Shown: positions 1-10,427 of the stretch, piece after piece
Position numbering within the stretch: position 1 is the stretch's first letter
Layout: the number at the start of each line of letters is the position of its first letter
Origin: NVTR01 sp965237505
GTDB lineage: Bacteria > Pseudomonadota > Alphaproteobacteria > Rhodobacterales > Rhodobacteraceae
Length of the DNA: 64,000 nucleotides
Assembly: GCA_965237505.1 (NCBI GenBank)
Contig: CBDEFR010000009.1
Span: 1,054,001-1,118,000, forward strand
Reading direction: 5' to 3'
Position numbers and translations under genes: made by a program
The notes under the pieces: model-generated
The model's input: the letters and a program-made list of their open reading frames with translations, nothing else
Databases searched by the model: none
Told to the model about the DNA's origin: nothing

Positions 1-912
1 CGCTCCGTAATTTTGGCCGATGATCGGGCCGATAGCACCTGAGAGCGCGAAAATGACCCCGAAAGCCACAGGAGCGATGCGGGCGATTATTGCCATGCCC
101 GACACCGCATCTTCACCGTAGGCGGCCATAGACCGGGTGACATAGGCCTGGCCGATGGGCGCTGCCAGTTGGGTCAGAATGGCGGGGAAGGCGATGGTCA
201 GGACCGGGCTGAAATCACGCATCAGCGCTGCTGGTTTGGGAATATGAAGGCCGCCGTAGTAGCGGATGACCGGGTACAGGGCCGCCAGGCCAATGGCGAT
301 GCGCGCCGCGACGCTGGCCAGTGCGGCGCCGGTAAGATCCAAACCAAGGCCAAAGATCAAGATCGGATCCAGTATCGCATTCACCACACCGCCGATCACG
401 GTTGCCATCATCGCGCGGCCCGCGTCGCCATGGGCGCGCAGGATGGCACTACCGACCATGCCGGTCACCAGCAACGGCAGGCTGGGGATGATGATCGACA
501 GATACAGCACCGACAGATCCAGCGTTTCGCCGTTGGCCCCCATGAGGGCGGCGAGATACGGCAGGTTGAGCCAGACGATCATCGCAAAAATCGAGCTAAA
601 AATGACGCCAAAGACCAACGTGTTTGTGGCCCGCTGCCGGGCCAGATGCTCATCGCCTTCGCCAAGCGCGCGGGCCACCAGAGCGCCGGCGGCAATCGCC
701 ATGCCGATCCCGAACGACGAGGTGAAAAACAAGATCGCGCCGGCATAACCCACGGCCGCCGCCAGTTCGGCCTTGCCCAGCATCGAAATGAAAATCATGT
801 CGACAAGATCGACAACGAATATCGCCATCAAGCCAACCGATGCGGTCAGCGACATCACCGTGATGTGGCGCAGCAGACTGCCCTCCAGAAATTTTGCCTG
901 AGCTTGGACCAT
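1..912 (-). CDS. MATE family efflux transporter (3' end outside window)
   Basis: The reverse strand reads open from an ATG at 912 to the window edge: 304 residues, mostly hydrophobic, with the alternating helices of a multidrug and toxin extrusion (MATE) antiporter. These export drugs or metabolites in exchange for Na+ or H+ across the inner membrane. Family-like stretches include VVDLVDMIFISMLGKAELAA in the first helices and DPILIFGLGLDLTGAALA further on. A full MATE protein is about 450 residues, so roughly the last third is missing. It starts 9 bases after the gltX stop, so the two are probably co-transcribed. Substrate unknown. Confidence 0.85.
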   Translation of the reverse strand, partial: MVQAQAKFLEGSLLRHITVMSLTASVGLMAIFVVDLVDMIFISMLGKAELAAAVGYAGAILFFTSSFGIGMAIAAGALVARALGEGDEHLARQRATNTLVFGVIFSSIFAMIVWLNLPYLAALMGANGETLDLSVLYLSIIIPSLPLLVTGMVGSAILRAHGDAGRAMMATVIGGVVNAILDPILIFGLGLDLTGAALASVAARIAIGLAALYPVIRYYGGLHIPKPAALMRDFSPVLTIAFPAILTQLAAPIGQAYVTRSMAAYGEDAVSGMAIIARIAPVAFGVIFALSGAIGPIIGQNYGA

Positions 913-921
913 AGTGGCGAC

Positions 922-2244
922 CTACAGTTTCGGTTTATTTTGCAGGAGCGCCATGACATCAGCCATTTCCGGGCCGCGCTGTCTGCCTGTCACCGCCAGG
1001 CGCAGCGGCATGAACAGCGCGCGGCCCTTGCGCCCGGTCTGTTCCTTGACCGCAGCCGTCCACAGCCCCCAAGTTGCTGAATCGTAGGGCACATCTGGCA
1101 ATATGGCGAACGCCTGGGCGACAAATTCACGATCATCGTCGGCAATGATCGGCTGTGCACCATCTTTGAACAGCGCCCACCAAGCGGCGATATCCCCTAG
1201 AACCGTGATATTTTCACGCACAACTTCCCAGAACCTCGACGCCAGATCACCGGGCACGCCCACAGCGGCAACCTGTTCGGCAACGGCTTCAATCGGCAGG
1301 CCGTGCAAGTGCCGGGCGGTCAGCGGAAACAGGTCAGCGGCGTCAAATTTCGTCGGCGCCGAACCAAACCGCGAGAGATCAAAGCCCGCGACCAGTTCAT
1401 CCACCGACGCGCGCAGTTCAACCGGGTCGGACGAGCCGAGACGCGCCATCAGTGACAACATCGCCATCGCCTCGACACCGCGGGCGCGCAGATCGCGCAG
1501 CGCCAGCGTGCCAAGCCGTTTTGACAGCGCTTCGCCTTGCGGGCCGGTCAGCAGCGAGTGGTGGGCAAATTCAGGCACCGCGCCGCCAAGTGCGGTGATA
1601 ATCTGGATCTGCGTGGCGGTGTTGGTGACATGGTCAGAGCCGCGCACAACATGAGTGATCTCATAGTCGATATCGTCACACACCGAGGCCAGCGTATATA
1701 AGAACTGCCCGTCGGCGCGGATCAGAACCGGGTCCGACACGCTGGCCGCATCAAGCGAAAGATCGGCGAGAATGCCATCGCGCCATTCGATCCGCTGATG
1801 ATCAAGCTTGAAGCGCCAGTGCCCGGCACCCCTCTGGTCGCGCAGCGCGTCCTTTTTGGCGGCCGACAGGGACAGCGCGGCGCGGTCGTAGACCGGTGGC
1901 TTGCCCATGTTGAGCAGTTTCTTGCGCTGCAGATCAAGCTCGGTCGGGGTTTCAAAACATTCATACAGGCGGCCCTTGCCGCGCAGGTCCTGGGCCGCGG
2001 CCTCATAACGGTCAAGCCGCCCCGACTGGCGTTCAACCCGGTCCCATGTCAGACCCAGCCATTGCAGATCGGCCATGATCGCGTCAGCATATTCAGATTT
2101 GGAGCGCCCGGGGTCGGTGTCATCCAGCCGCAATATGAACTGCCCGCCCGCCTGGCGCGCGATCAGGTAATTGAAAAGGGCCGTGCGCAAGTTGCCGATA
2201 TGCAGATATCCGGTTGGCGATGGTGCAAAACGGGTGACGGTCAT
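922..2244 (-). CDS. gltX: Glutamyl-tRNA synthetase
   Basis: A class I aminoacyl-tRNA synthetase of 440 residues. It opens with TRFAPSPTGYLHIGN, where HIGN is the HIGH motif, and has LSKRLG as the KMSKS-type loop near residue 240. It charges tRNA with glutamate using ATP. An in-frame GTG lies 11 codons upstream, but the ATG at 2244 is preferred: GGGAG lies about 8 bases before it and the conserved N-terminus starts there. Many alphaproteobacteria carry two gltX copies, one of which may glutamylate tRNA-Gln; which of the two this is cannot be told from the sequence. The MATE gene follows 9 bases downstream. Confidence 0.93.
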   Translation of the reverse strand: MTVTRFAPSPTGYLHIGNLRTALFNYLIARQAGGQFILRLDDTDPGRSKSEYADAIMADLQWLGLTWDRVERQSGRLDRYEAAAQDLRGKGRLYECFETPTELDLQRKKLLNMGKPPVYDRAALSLSAAKKDALRDQRGAGHWRFKLDHQRIEWRDGILADLSLDAASVSDPVLIRADGQFLYTLASVCDDIDYEITHVVRGSDHVTNTATQIQIITALGGAVPEFAHHSLLTGPQGEALSKRLGTLALRDLRARGVEAMAMLSLMARLGSSDPVELRASVDELVAGFDLSRFGSAPTKFDAADLFPLTARHLHGLPIEAVAEQVAAVGVPGDLASRFWEVVRENITVLGDIAAWWALFKDGAQPIIADDDREFVAQAFAILPDVPYDSATWGLWTAAVKEQTGRKGRALFMPLRLAVTGRQRGPEMADVMALLQNKPKL

Positions 2245-2399
2245 GGCGTGGCTCCCAAGAGAAGCGTCGTTTTTCACAGTGGTGGGGTTTTGTCCATATT
2301 AAGCCTGCCAATCAGCCTTGCATGCAGTGAAGGTGGATCGACTTTTCGCAGAAATATTGTGCCTTCGGCGAGGATATTTGAAACATTTGGGATTAGGTG

Positions 2400-4058
2400 T
2401 CAGCCCGGATCGCGCCAGCGGTTCACAATTGGATAACGGCGGTCGAGCCAGAAGCTGCGCATCGTTAGCCGGGTGCCGGGGGCGGACTGGAAGCGTTTGA
2501 ATTCGGATATGTAAATCAGCTGCTCGACCTTTTGCACCATCTCGCGCGCATACCCCAAAGCCACCACGTCCTGGACCGAGGCTTCGTTGTCGATCAGTTC
2601 GGTCAGAATCTCATCCAGAACCTCATAGGGCGGCAGGCTGTCATCGTCGCGCTGGTCTTCGCGCAGCTCTGCTGTCGGCGGTTTTTCGATCACCCGGGGC
2701 GGAATAATCTCGCCCGCCGGGCCCATCATCCAGGCCCGGTGATTGGCGTTGCGCCAGCGGCAGGTCTGAAAACCGCGGGATTTGTAAAGGTCTTTGATCG
2801 GATTGTAGCCACCGGCCATGTCGCCGTAGATTGTGGCGTAGCCGACCGCGAGCTCGGATTTGTTGCCGGTGCTCAGCAGCATTTCGCCAAATTTGTTGGA
2901 CAGGGCCATCAGCAACAGCCCGCGCAGCCGGGACTGGATGTTTTCTTCGGTAAGATCTGGCTTATGGCCATCAAAAAGCGGTGCAAGCGTATTGGTGACC
3001 GCTTGCCGGACCTGGTTGACCGGGACTGTCTGGTAATGGCAACCCAGGTTTTTAGCCACTTTTTCAGCGTCCTCAAACGAGCGGTGCGAGGTGAACTGCG
3101 AGGGCATCATCACGCAGCGCACGTTGTCTGCGCCGAGCGCGTCAACCGCGATTGCGGCGACAATCGCCGAATCGACGCCGCCCGACAGCCCCAGAAGCGC
3201 GCTCGTGAATCCGGATTTGCGCAGATAATCGCGCAGGCCTTCGACCATGCAGCGGTAATCTTGCTCCCATTCATCCGGCAATTTGGCCAGCGCGCCGATC
3301 TGGGCGCGCCAGCCGTCGGCGCTGCGAATGAAATCGATCTGGGTGATAACCTCGTCAAATGGCGGCAATTGCAGCGCCAGTTCGCCGCCCGGGTTCAGCA
3401 CAAAGCTGGCACCGTCAAAGACCTGATCGTCCTGGCCGCCAACCATATTGAGATATACCACTGGCAGGCCGGTCTCGACACTGCGGGCGACCATTTGATT
3501 GATCCGGTCCGCCATCTTGTTGCGGTAATAGGGCGAGCCATTCGGGACCAGCAAAAACTCGGCCCCGGTTTCCGCCAGGGTCTCGGCAACGTCTTCAAAC
3601 CAGGCGTCTTCGCAGATCGGGCTGCCGATACGGGTGCCTGACACGCTGTAGGGGCCGCCAAGCGGTCCGGCGTCAAATATGCGGACCTCGTCAAAAACAG
3701 TTTCATTTGGCAGATGGTGCTTGAGCGAGCGGGACAAGGTGTGCCCGCCTTTCAGCACGTAATAGGCGTTATAGAGCTTGCCGTTTTCACGATACGGACC
3801 GCCGATTGCCAGCGCCGGACCATCGGCGCAGTCTTTCGCCAAAGCGTTCAACTGGGCCATAGCAGCCTTGGCGAATGCAGGTTTGGTCACCAGATCCTGG
3901 GTGTTGTAGCCGGTAATGAACATCTCGGTCAGCGCTACCAGGTCAGCGCCCGCGTCACGGCCCGCCTGCCACGCCGCGCGCGCCTTGGCGGCGTTCCCGG
4001 CCAGGTCGCCCACAGTGGGGTTCAGTTGCGCAAGCGTCAGGCGAAATTTGTCTGGCAT
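2400..4058 (-). CDS. nadE: Glutamine-dependent NAD+ synthetase
   Basis: A two-domain enzyme of about 552 residues that makes NAD+ from deamido-NAD+, ATP and glutamine. The N-terminal nitrilase-like glutaminase half shows the catalytic triad context: Glu in ALTEMFITGYN, Lys in YVLKGGH and Cys in SPICEDAWF. The C-terminal half has the ATP-pyrophosphatase P-loop LGLSGGVDSAIVAAIA. The ATG at 4058 (MPDKFRLTLAQLNPTVGD) fits the family N-terminus; an in-frame GTG at 4073 is an alternative, and neither has a strong ribosome binding site. It is divergent from the MORN gene. The 155 bases down to gltX hold no gene I can recognise. Confidence 0.93.
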   Translation of the reverse strand: MPDKFRLTLAQLNPTVGDLAGNAAKARAAWQAGRDAGADLVALTEMFITGYNTQDLVTKPAFAKAAMAQLNALAKDCADGPALAIGGPYRENGKLYNAYYVLKGGHTLSRSLKHHLPNETVFDEVRIFDAGPLGGPYSVSGTRIGSPICEDAWFEDVAETLAETGAEFLLVPNGSPYYRNKMADRINQMVARSVETGLPVVYLNMVGGQDDQVFDGASFVLNPGGELALQLPPFDEVITQIDFIRSADGWRAQIGALAKLPDEWEQDYRCMVEGLRDYLRKSGFTSALLGLSGGVDSAIVAAIAVDALGADNVRCVMMPSQFTSHRSFEDAEKVAKNLGCHYQTVPVNQVRQAVTNTLAPLFDGHKPDLTEENIQSRLRGLLLMALSNKFGEMLLSTGNKSELAVGYATIYGDMAGGYNPIKDLYKSRGFQTCRWRNANHRAWMMGPAGEIIPPRVIEKPPTAELREDQRDDDSLPPYEVLDEILTELIDNEASVQDVVALGYAREMVQKVEQLIYISEFKRFQSAPGTRLTMRSFWLDRRYPIVNRWRDPG

Positions 4059-4199
4059 CGGTTCAAACGTCACTCTTTGGGCCGAGTCTTATCAGACTTG
4101 CCGCCAGTGAAAAGTCACGGTGCGCCAAAAAGCGTTGTCAGTTCCGGGCGGCTGAATTAGGTTCGTCATGCATCCGATCTTTGATCAAGTTGTCTGAAT

Positions 4200-5645
4200 A
4201 TGGGGGTAGACGTGCAGAATATTTTGGGTGGCGCCAGAGCGCTTGCAGCGGGACTTGCCGCACTGTTGTTTTTGCATGGGCCGGTAAGTGCGCAGCAAAG
4301 CGATGACGTCATCACCAAGCAATATGAAGATGGCGGTATCTACGAAGGAACTTTCAAGGACGGCAAGCAAGACGGCACCGGCACCTATCGGCTGCCCAAT
4401 GGCTATGAATACACCGGCGACTGGGTGGCCGGAGAGATACTGGGCCAAGGTGTCGCACAGTTCCCGAACGGATCGGTTTATGAAGGGTCGTTTGCCAAGG
4501 GCAAGCCCGAGGGTTTCGGCAAGATCACATTCGCCGATGGCGGCACCTATGAGGGCGACTGGCTGGACGGCAAGATCAACGGCTCGGGTGTTGCCACATA
4601 TTCAAATGGCGTGATCTACGAGGGTGGTTTCAAAGAGGCGCGATACCACGGGCAGGGCCGGATGGAGAGCCCGAACGGTTATGTCTACGAGGGCGCCTGG
4701 GTTGAGGGTGTCAAGGAAGGCCGTGGGCGGATCACCTATCCCGACGGGGCGGTCTACCAGGGCGGGCTGCACGAAGGCAAACGCGATGGCGCCGGGACAT
4801 TGACGATGCCGGACGGGTTGATCTTTGTTGGCCAGTGGAAGGCCGGCGAGATCAATGGCACCGGCACGCTGACGCAACCGAACGGAGACGTTTACGAAGG
4901 TGACCTTGTTAACGGCGAGCGCAGCGGCAGCGGACGCGTAACCTATGCCAATGGCGATACCTATGCCGGTCAGTTTCAGGCTGACAAACGCCACGGCACC
5001 GGGACATTCACCGGCACCGACGGCTATAAATACGTCGGCGACTGGATCGCCGGGCGGATCGAAGGTGTCGGCACAGTCACCTATCCGGATGGCTCGGTCT
5101 ATGACGGCGATTTCCGCGATGATCTGGCCGACGGGACCGGCAAAATCGTTTACCCAGATGGAAATTCTTATGAAGGCGAGTGGAAGGCCGGGGTCATCGA
5201 CGGGCAAGGTATTGCGCGTTATTCCAACGGGCTGGTCTATGAGGGCGAATTCCGCAACGCCAAGAACCACGGTCAGGGCACGATGACCGACAGCGAAGGA
5301 TATTCCTATGTCGGCGAATGGCGCGACGGGCAACGGCATGGCCAGGGCCGCGCGACCTATTTCGACGGCACCGTGTATTCGGGAACATTCGTGAACGGCC
5401 AGCGCGAAGGCAAGGGCACAATTACCATGCCGGACGGCTTTACTTATACCGGTGACTGGAAAGCCGGAGAGATCGAGGGCCAGGGCGTGGCCACTTATGC
5501 GAACGGCGCGGTTTACGAGGGCACGTTCAGGGCCGGAAAACGCGAGGGCGCCGGTACCATCCGCTATGCCACCGGCCAGGAAGCCAGCGGCAATTGGAAC
5601 AACGGCGTGTTGGACGAGCAATCCGATGGCGCGGCTTCGGAATAG
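4200..5645 (+). CDS. Secreted MORN-repeat protein
   Basis: 481 residues: an N-terminal signal-like segment (hydrophobic stretch LAAGLAALLFLHG, then VSAQQ as a likely cleavage site near residue 32), followed almost to the end by 18-19 tandem MORN repeats of 23 residues with the pattern YxGxWxxGxxxGxGxxxxxxG. MORN arrays form elongated beta structures that bind lipids or proteins. Here the array would be periplasmic or surface-exposed. The ATG at 4200 has no clear Shine-Dalgarno sequence; a GTG at 4212 behind a G-run is possible. No catalytic domain is present, so a scaffold role is only inference. Confidence 0.85.
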   Translation: MGVDVQNILGGARALAAGLAALLFLHGPVSAQQSDDVITKQYEDGGIYEGTFKDGKQDGTGTYRLPNGYEYTGDWVAGEILGQGVAQFPNGSVYEGSFAKGKPEGFGKITFADGGTYEGDWLDGKINGSGVATYSNGVIYEGGFKEARYHGQGRMESPNGYVYEGAWVEGVKEGRGRITYPDGAVYQGGLHEGKRDGAGTLTMPDGLIFVGQWKAGEINGTGTLTQPNGDVYEGDLVNGERSGSGRVTYANGDTYAGQFQADKRHGTGTFTGTDGYKYVGDWIAGRIEGVGTVTYPDGSVYDGDFRDDLADGTGKIVYPDGNSYEGEWKAGVIDGQGIARYSNGLVYEGEFRNAKNHGQGTMTDSEGYSYVGEWRDGQRHGQGRATYFDGTVYSGTFVNGQREGKGTITMPDGFTYTGDWKAGEIEGQGVATYANGAVYEGTFRAGKREGAGTIRYATGQEASGNWNNGVLDEQSDGAASE

Positions 5646-5686
5646 CTGCCGGGTTGAATTTGCCGGAACGCGGCGAAATTGCGGGT

Positions 5687-5714
5687 TTGCATTTTGCCTT
5701 GCACGGCTTATATT
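5687..5714 (+). promoter_or_regulatory. Predicted promoter of the leu leader
   Basis: TTGCAT (5687-5692), 16 bases, then TATATT (5709-5714). This sigma-70-like pair would start transcription near 5721, two or so bases before the leader peptide ATG at 5723. The leader would then be translated from a leaderless transcript, as is common for alphaproteobacterial leader peptides. Read by eye only. Confidence 0.5.
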
Positions 5715-5722
5715 CCGTTACC

Positions 5723-5806
5723 ATGACGAAAGCGGCATCCATATTGTCCAACGGGCCAGCCCTGGCTGACTTGCCGCTTTGTGCTCTGCTTCTTAGCCGC
5801 CTCTGA
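5723..5806 (+). CDS. leuL: Leucine-rich leader peptide upstream of leuA
   Basis: A 27-residue open frame (MTKAASILSNGPALADLPLC then ALLLSRL) with 8 leucines, including three in a row near the end and a fourth as the last residue. It lies 76 bases before leuA and no other gene occupies this gap. This is the composition expected of a leucine attenuator peptide: ribosome stalling at Leu codons under leucine shortage would alter RNA folding. A hairpin starts at its stop codon (GAGCG 5805-5809 with CGCTC 5825-5829, inner GCC/GGC). No classical terminator with a U-run directly after the stem is visible. There is no Shine-Dalgarno, consistent with leaderless translation. Confidence 0.6.
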   Translation: MTKAASILSNGPALADLPLCALLLSRL

Positions 5807-5882
5807 GCGTGCCTTTGGCGCGACCGCTCGGTAGGTGAACAGCGTCAGACTTTTAGCTAAGATTAAAAAGCGAGACATTCAG

Positions 5883-7460
<1,578 letters not shown>

Positions 7461-7633
7461 CACATTGAAATGAGGCCAATGCTGGGACCGTGCCATTTGG
7501 CCGGTAATGGCTCGGTAATGTTCGGCGAGAATATGCTGCACCGGCTCTTGACGGAGTGGGCATTGATTTGTCGTTAGGCATATTTCGCAACGTCTTGAAT
7601 GGTGCGTTTTCGCGCACCAATTTCCGCTCGGAA

Positions 7634-7661
7634 TTGACGACCAATTATTGTTATTTATAGC
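7634..7661 (+). promoter_or_regulatory. Possible mreB promoter in AT-rich leader
   Basis: The 445 bases between leuA and mreB contain no convincing gene. Its middle (about 7630-7760) is strongly AT-rich. TTGACG (7634-7639) and TATAGC (7656-7661) are 16 bases apart and could drive mreB, giving a leader of more than 200 bases that contains the hairpin at 7843-7877. Low certainty: AT-rich stretches offer many such matches. Confidence 0.3.
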
Positions 7662-7842
7662 AATTTTCGAATATTTAGTTGGGCGGTGCAAATCACAAAG
7701 TTCAATAAACATTGAATATATGATTTGCTAAATATCACAAATCCAACAAGTTTGTATTCGCTACCCACGTGATGAGTCAGCAAATTCGTGTCGATTGATT
7801 GGGTTGGGACTTTCGCCCGCACCAATGCTTGCCTATAAGATC

Positions 7843-7877
7843 AAAAGGCCCGTGGCTGACAGTCTCGCGGGCCTTTT
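7843..7877 (+). terminator. Strong hairpin with T-tract just before mreB
   Basis: AAAAGGCCCG (7843-7852) and CGGGCCTTTT (7868-7877) form a perfect 10-bp stem with a 15-base loop, flanked by A and T runs: a textbook intrinsic (bidirectional-looking) terminator. It ends only 28 bases before the mreB start. It may end the leuA transcript, end a small RNA started in the AT-rich region, or attenuate mreB transcription. Confidence 0.7.
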
Positions 7878-7905
7878 GGAATGCAGTCAACGGGAAGTCC
7901 GCACT

Positions 7906-8943
7906 ATGGCAGGATTGTTTGGTTTATTTTCATCCGACATGGCGATCGACCTTGGGACGGCCAACACCCTGGTTTACGTCAAGGGCAAGGGCATTGTCCT
8001 GAACGAACCATCAGTTGTGGCCTATCATGCCAAAGATGGAGTCAAGCAGGTTCTGGCTGTGGGCGAGGATGCCAAGTTGATGCTCGGGCGCACGCCCAGT
8101 TCGATCGAGGCGATCCGGCCGATGCGCGAAGGAGTGATCGCGGATTTTGATGTTGCCGAAGAAATGATCAAGCATTTCATCCGCAAGGTTCACCCGCGCA
8201 CGACATTTTCCAAGCCAAAGATCATTGTTTGCGTTCCGCAGGGGGCGACGCCGGTGGAGAAACGCGCTATTCGCCAGTCGGTTCTGTCGGCCGGAGCGCG
8301 GCGTGCCGGATTGATTGCGGAACCGATTGCGGCGGCGATCGGCGCCGGGATGCCGATCACTGATCCGACCGGCAACATGGTCGTTGATGTCGGTGGCGGC
8401 ACCACCGAAGTCGCGGTGCTGTCGCTTGGCGACATCGTTTACGCGCGCTCGATCCGCATTGGCGGCGACCGGATGGACGAAGCGATCATTAACTATCTTC
8501 GGCGGCAACAGAACCTGTTGGTCGGGGAAAGCACGTCCGAGCGGATCAAAACTTCGATCGGGACTGCGCGAATGCCTGATGACGGGCGCGGTGCGTCGAT
8601 GCAGATCAGGGGCCGCGATCTGCTGAACGGGGTGCCCAAGGAAACCGAGATCAATCAAGCCCAGATTGCTGAAGCTCTGGCCGAACCGGTGCAGCAAATA
8701 TGCGAAGCTGTAATGATTGCGTTGGAAGCGACACCACCCGATCTGGCAGCAGACATCGTCGACCGCGGGGTGATGCTGACTGGCGGCGGTGCCCTGCTCG
8801 GCGATCTGGACCTGGCGTTGCGAGAACAGACCGGCCTGGCCATTTCGGTCGCTGATGAATCAATGAGTTGCGTGGCGCTTGGAACCGGCAAGGCGCTGGA
8901 GTATGAAAAACAACTGCGTCATGTGATAGATTACGCCAGCTAG
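7906..8943 (+). CDS. mreB: Rod shape-determining protein MreB
   Basis: 345-residue bacterial actin that polymerises under the inner membrane and directs lateral wall synthesis. The actin-fold ATP-binding motifs are present: DMAIDLGTANTLVYVKGKG at the N-terminus, VDVGGGTTEVAV (phosphate 2 loop) and LTGGGALLGDLD (adenosine loop). The start at 7906 gives the standard MAGLFGLFSSD N-terminus; the in-frame extension to 7795 crosses the terminator-like hairpin and is rejected. First gene of a tightly packed cluster: mreC, mreD, mrdA, rodA. Confidence 0.96.
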   Translation: MAGLFGLFSSDMAIDLGTANTLVYVKGKGIVLNEPSVVAYHAKDGVKQVLAVGEDAKLMLGRTPSSIEAIRPMREGVIADFDVAEEMIKHFIRKVHPRTTFSKPKIIVCVPQGATPVEKRAIRQSVLSAGARRAGLIAEPIAAAIGAGMPITDPTGNMVVDVGGGTTEVAVLSLGDIVYARSIRIGGDRMDEAIINYLRRQQNLLVGESTSERIKTSIGTARMPDDGRGASMQIRGRDLLNGVPKETEINQAQIAEALAEPVQQICEAVMIALEATPPDLAADIVDRGVMLTGGGALLGDLDLALREQTGLAISVADESMSCVALGTGKALEYEKQLRHVIDYAS

Positions 8944-8946
8944 TAC

Positions 8947-8964
8947 GACCGGCCACTGCCGGTC
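8947..8964 (+). promoter_or_regulatory. mreB-mreC junction stem-loop
   Basis: GACCGGC (8947-8953) and GCCGGTC (8958-8964), a perfect 7-bp stem with a 4-base loop (CACT), lies between the mreB stop and the mreC GTG. It has no T-tract, so it is more likely an RNA processing or stability element, or a partial transcription barrier that keeps mreB levels above the downstream genes. Confidence 0.45.
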
Positions 8965-8976
8965 CTCGGGGACGCC

Positions 8977-9888
8977 GTGGCAAGAGATCGAAATTCCAGC
9001 GAATACTATGTCCGCCCGATCCGGCGTATTCTGGTCGGCGGTCTGGTGTTGTTTCTGTTCGCGCTGTTTCTGCTGTGGCGGATCGACAGCCCGCGGGTCG
9101 AGCGCTATCGCGCAGCACTGGTGGACCGGGTAGTTCCGTCATTTGCCTGGGCCTTGGTGCCGGTGACCAAACTTGCCGGGATGGTGGAGGATTTTCAGTC
9201 TTACAGCAAAATATATGAGCAAAACCAAGAGCTTCGGCGAGAGCTGCAGCAAATGAAGGCCTGGAAAGAGGCGGCACTGCAACTGGAACAGAAAAACGCC
9301 AAGCTGCTGGACCTGAATAACGTCCGGTTAGATCCAAAGTTGAGTCATGTTACCGGCGTGGTGCTGGCCGACAGCGGCTCGCCGTTTCGCCAGTCGGTGC
9401 TGCTTAATGTCGGCGAGCGTGACGGAATTGTCGATGGCTGGGCCACCACCGACGGCCTGGGGCTGGTTGGGCGGATCGCCGGTGTTGGCCGAAACTCTTC
9501 GCGGGTGATCCTGCTGACCGATTCCAACAGCCGAATTCCGGTGATGATCCAGCCGTCGGGACAAAACGCTCTTTTGACCGGTGACAACACCGGCGCGCCG
9601 CCGCTTGAATTTCTGGAAAGCCCGGAATTGGTGCGACCCGGCGACCGTGTGGTTTCGAGCGGTGACGGCGGCGTTTTTCCGCCAGATTTGCTGGTCGGGC
9701 ATGTGGCATTGGGTACCGATCAACGGCTTCGGGTTCGTTTGTCTGCCGATTATGGGAGGCTCGAGTTTTTGCGCGTTCTGCGCAGTCAGGCGACTGAAGG
9801 GGTTGCAGATACCGGCCGCTTGCTGACCCGGACCGGGCCGGTAATACCCGCACAAAATATTAATTCTGAGAGTGACGGCGGTGGCTGA
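8977..9888 (+). CDS. mreC: Rod shape-determining protein MreC
   Basis: 303 residues: a short cytoplasmic tail, one membrane helix (RILVGGLVLFLFALFLLW, about residues 14-31), a coiled-coil (QNQELRRELQQMKAWKEAA) and the periplasmic beta domain. It links MreB filaments to the periplasmic wall synthesis machinery. The GTG at 8977 follows GGGGA at suitable distance. Its stop overlaps the mreD start by one base (TGATG), indicating translational coupling. Confidence 0.92.
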   Translation: MARDRNSSEYYVRPIRRILVGGLVLFLFALFLLWRIDSPRVERYRAALVDRVVPSFAWALVPVTKLAGMVEDFQSYSKIYEQNQELRRELQQMKAWKEAALQLEQKNAKLLDLNNVRLDPKLSHVTGVVLADSGSPFRQSVLLNVGERDGIVDGWATTDGLGLVGRIAGVGRNSSRVILLTDSNSRIPVMIQPSGQNALLTGDNTGAPPLEFLESPELVRPGDRVVSSGDGGVFPPDLLVGHVALGTDQRLRVRLSADYGRLEFLRVLRSQATEGVADTGRLLTRTGPVIPAQNINSESDGGG

Positions 9889-10427
9889 TGATTGACCCGC
9901 TCACCATCCGCCGGTTGACGTATTGGGCCATTTTCGTGGCGATATCTGCGATCGTCATATTTTTGCGCATATTGCCGCTGGACATCACGCCGGGCGGATG
10001 GCCGGGGCCGGACTGGACAGTTGCGATTGCGTTTGCCTGGGTGCTGCGGCGTCCTGATTATGTGCCGGTTCTGATTTTTGCGGCCATTTTGCTGCTGAAT
10101 GATATGATATTTTTGCGGGCACCCGGGCTGTGGGCCGGGCTGAGCATTCTCGGATTTGAATTCTTGCGCAGCCGGACCCAGATCACGCGAGAGATGCCGT
10201 TCATGTTTGAATGGGCCATGGTAACGGCCGTTCTGCTGGCGATTGTTCTGGCAAATCGTCTGGTGCTTGCGATATTTGTCGTGGGGCAACCGAGCCTGCG
10301 CATGGATGCGCTGCTTATCGTCGCAACGAGCGCCGCTTATCCGATGATCGTAATCGTTTCGGCGCTGATCCTGGGCATGCAAAAGCTTGCACCGGGCTCG
10401 GTGGATAGTTTAGGGCACCCGTTATGA
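9888..10427 (+). CDS. mreD: Rod shape-determining membrane protein MreD
   Basis: 179-residue hydrophobic protein with about five predicted membrane helices (for example WAIFVAISAIVIFLRILPL and VPVLIFAAILLLNDM). Sequence is weakly conserved in this family, so the call rests mainly on size, topology and position between mreC and mrdA. It overlaps both neighbours (1 base with mreC, 4 bases ATGA with mrdA). Confidence 0.85.
   Translation: MIDPLTIRRLTYWAIFVAISAIVIFLRILPLDITPGGWPGPDWTVAIAFAWVLRRPDYVPVLIFAAILLLNDMIFLRAPGLWAGLSILGFEFLRSRTQITREMPFMFEWAMVTAVLLAIVLANRLVLAIFVVGQPSLRMDALLIVATSAAYPMIVIVSALILGMQKLAPGSVDSLGHPL

Noticed and set aside
2532..3641. 369-codon open frame opposite nadE
   Set aside because: Antisense shadow of a well-supported gene; composition (His/Arg/Gln-rich) is not protein-like and no domain is seen.
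4602..5621. 339-codon frame opposite the MORN gene
   Set aside because: Repetitive only because it mirrors the MORN repeats on the other strand.
7795..7905. Longer MreB start at 7795
   Set aside because: The extension runs through a terminator-like hairpin and is not part of the conserved MreB N-terminus.
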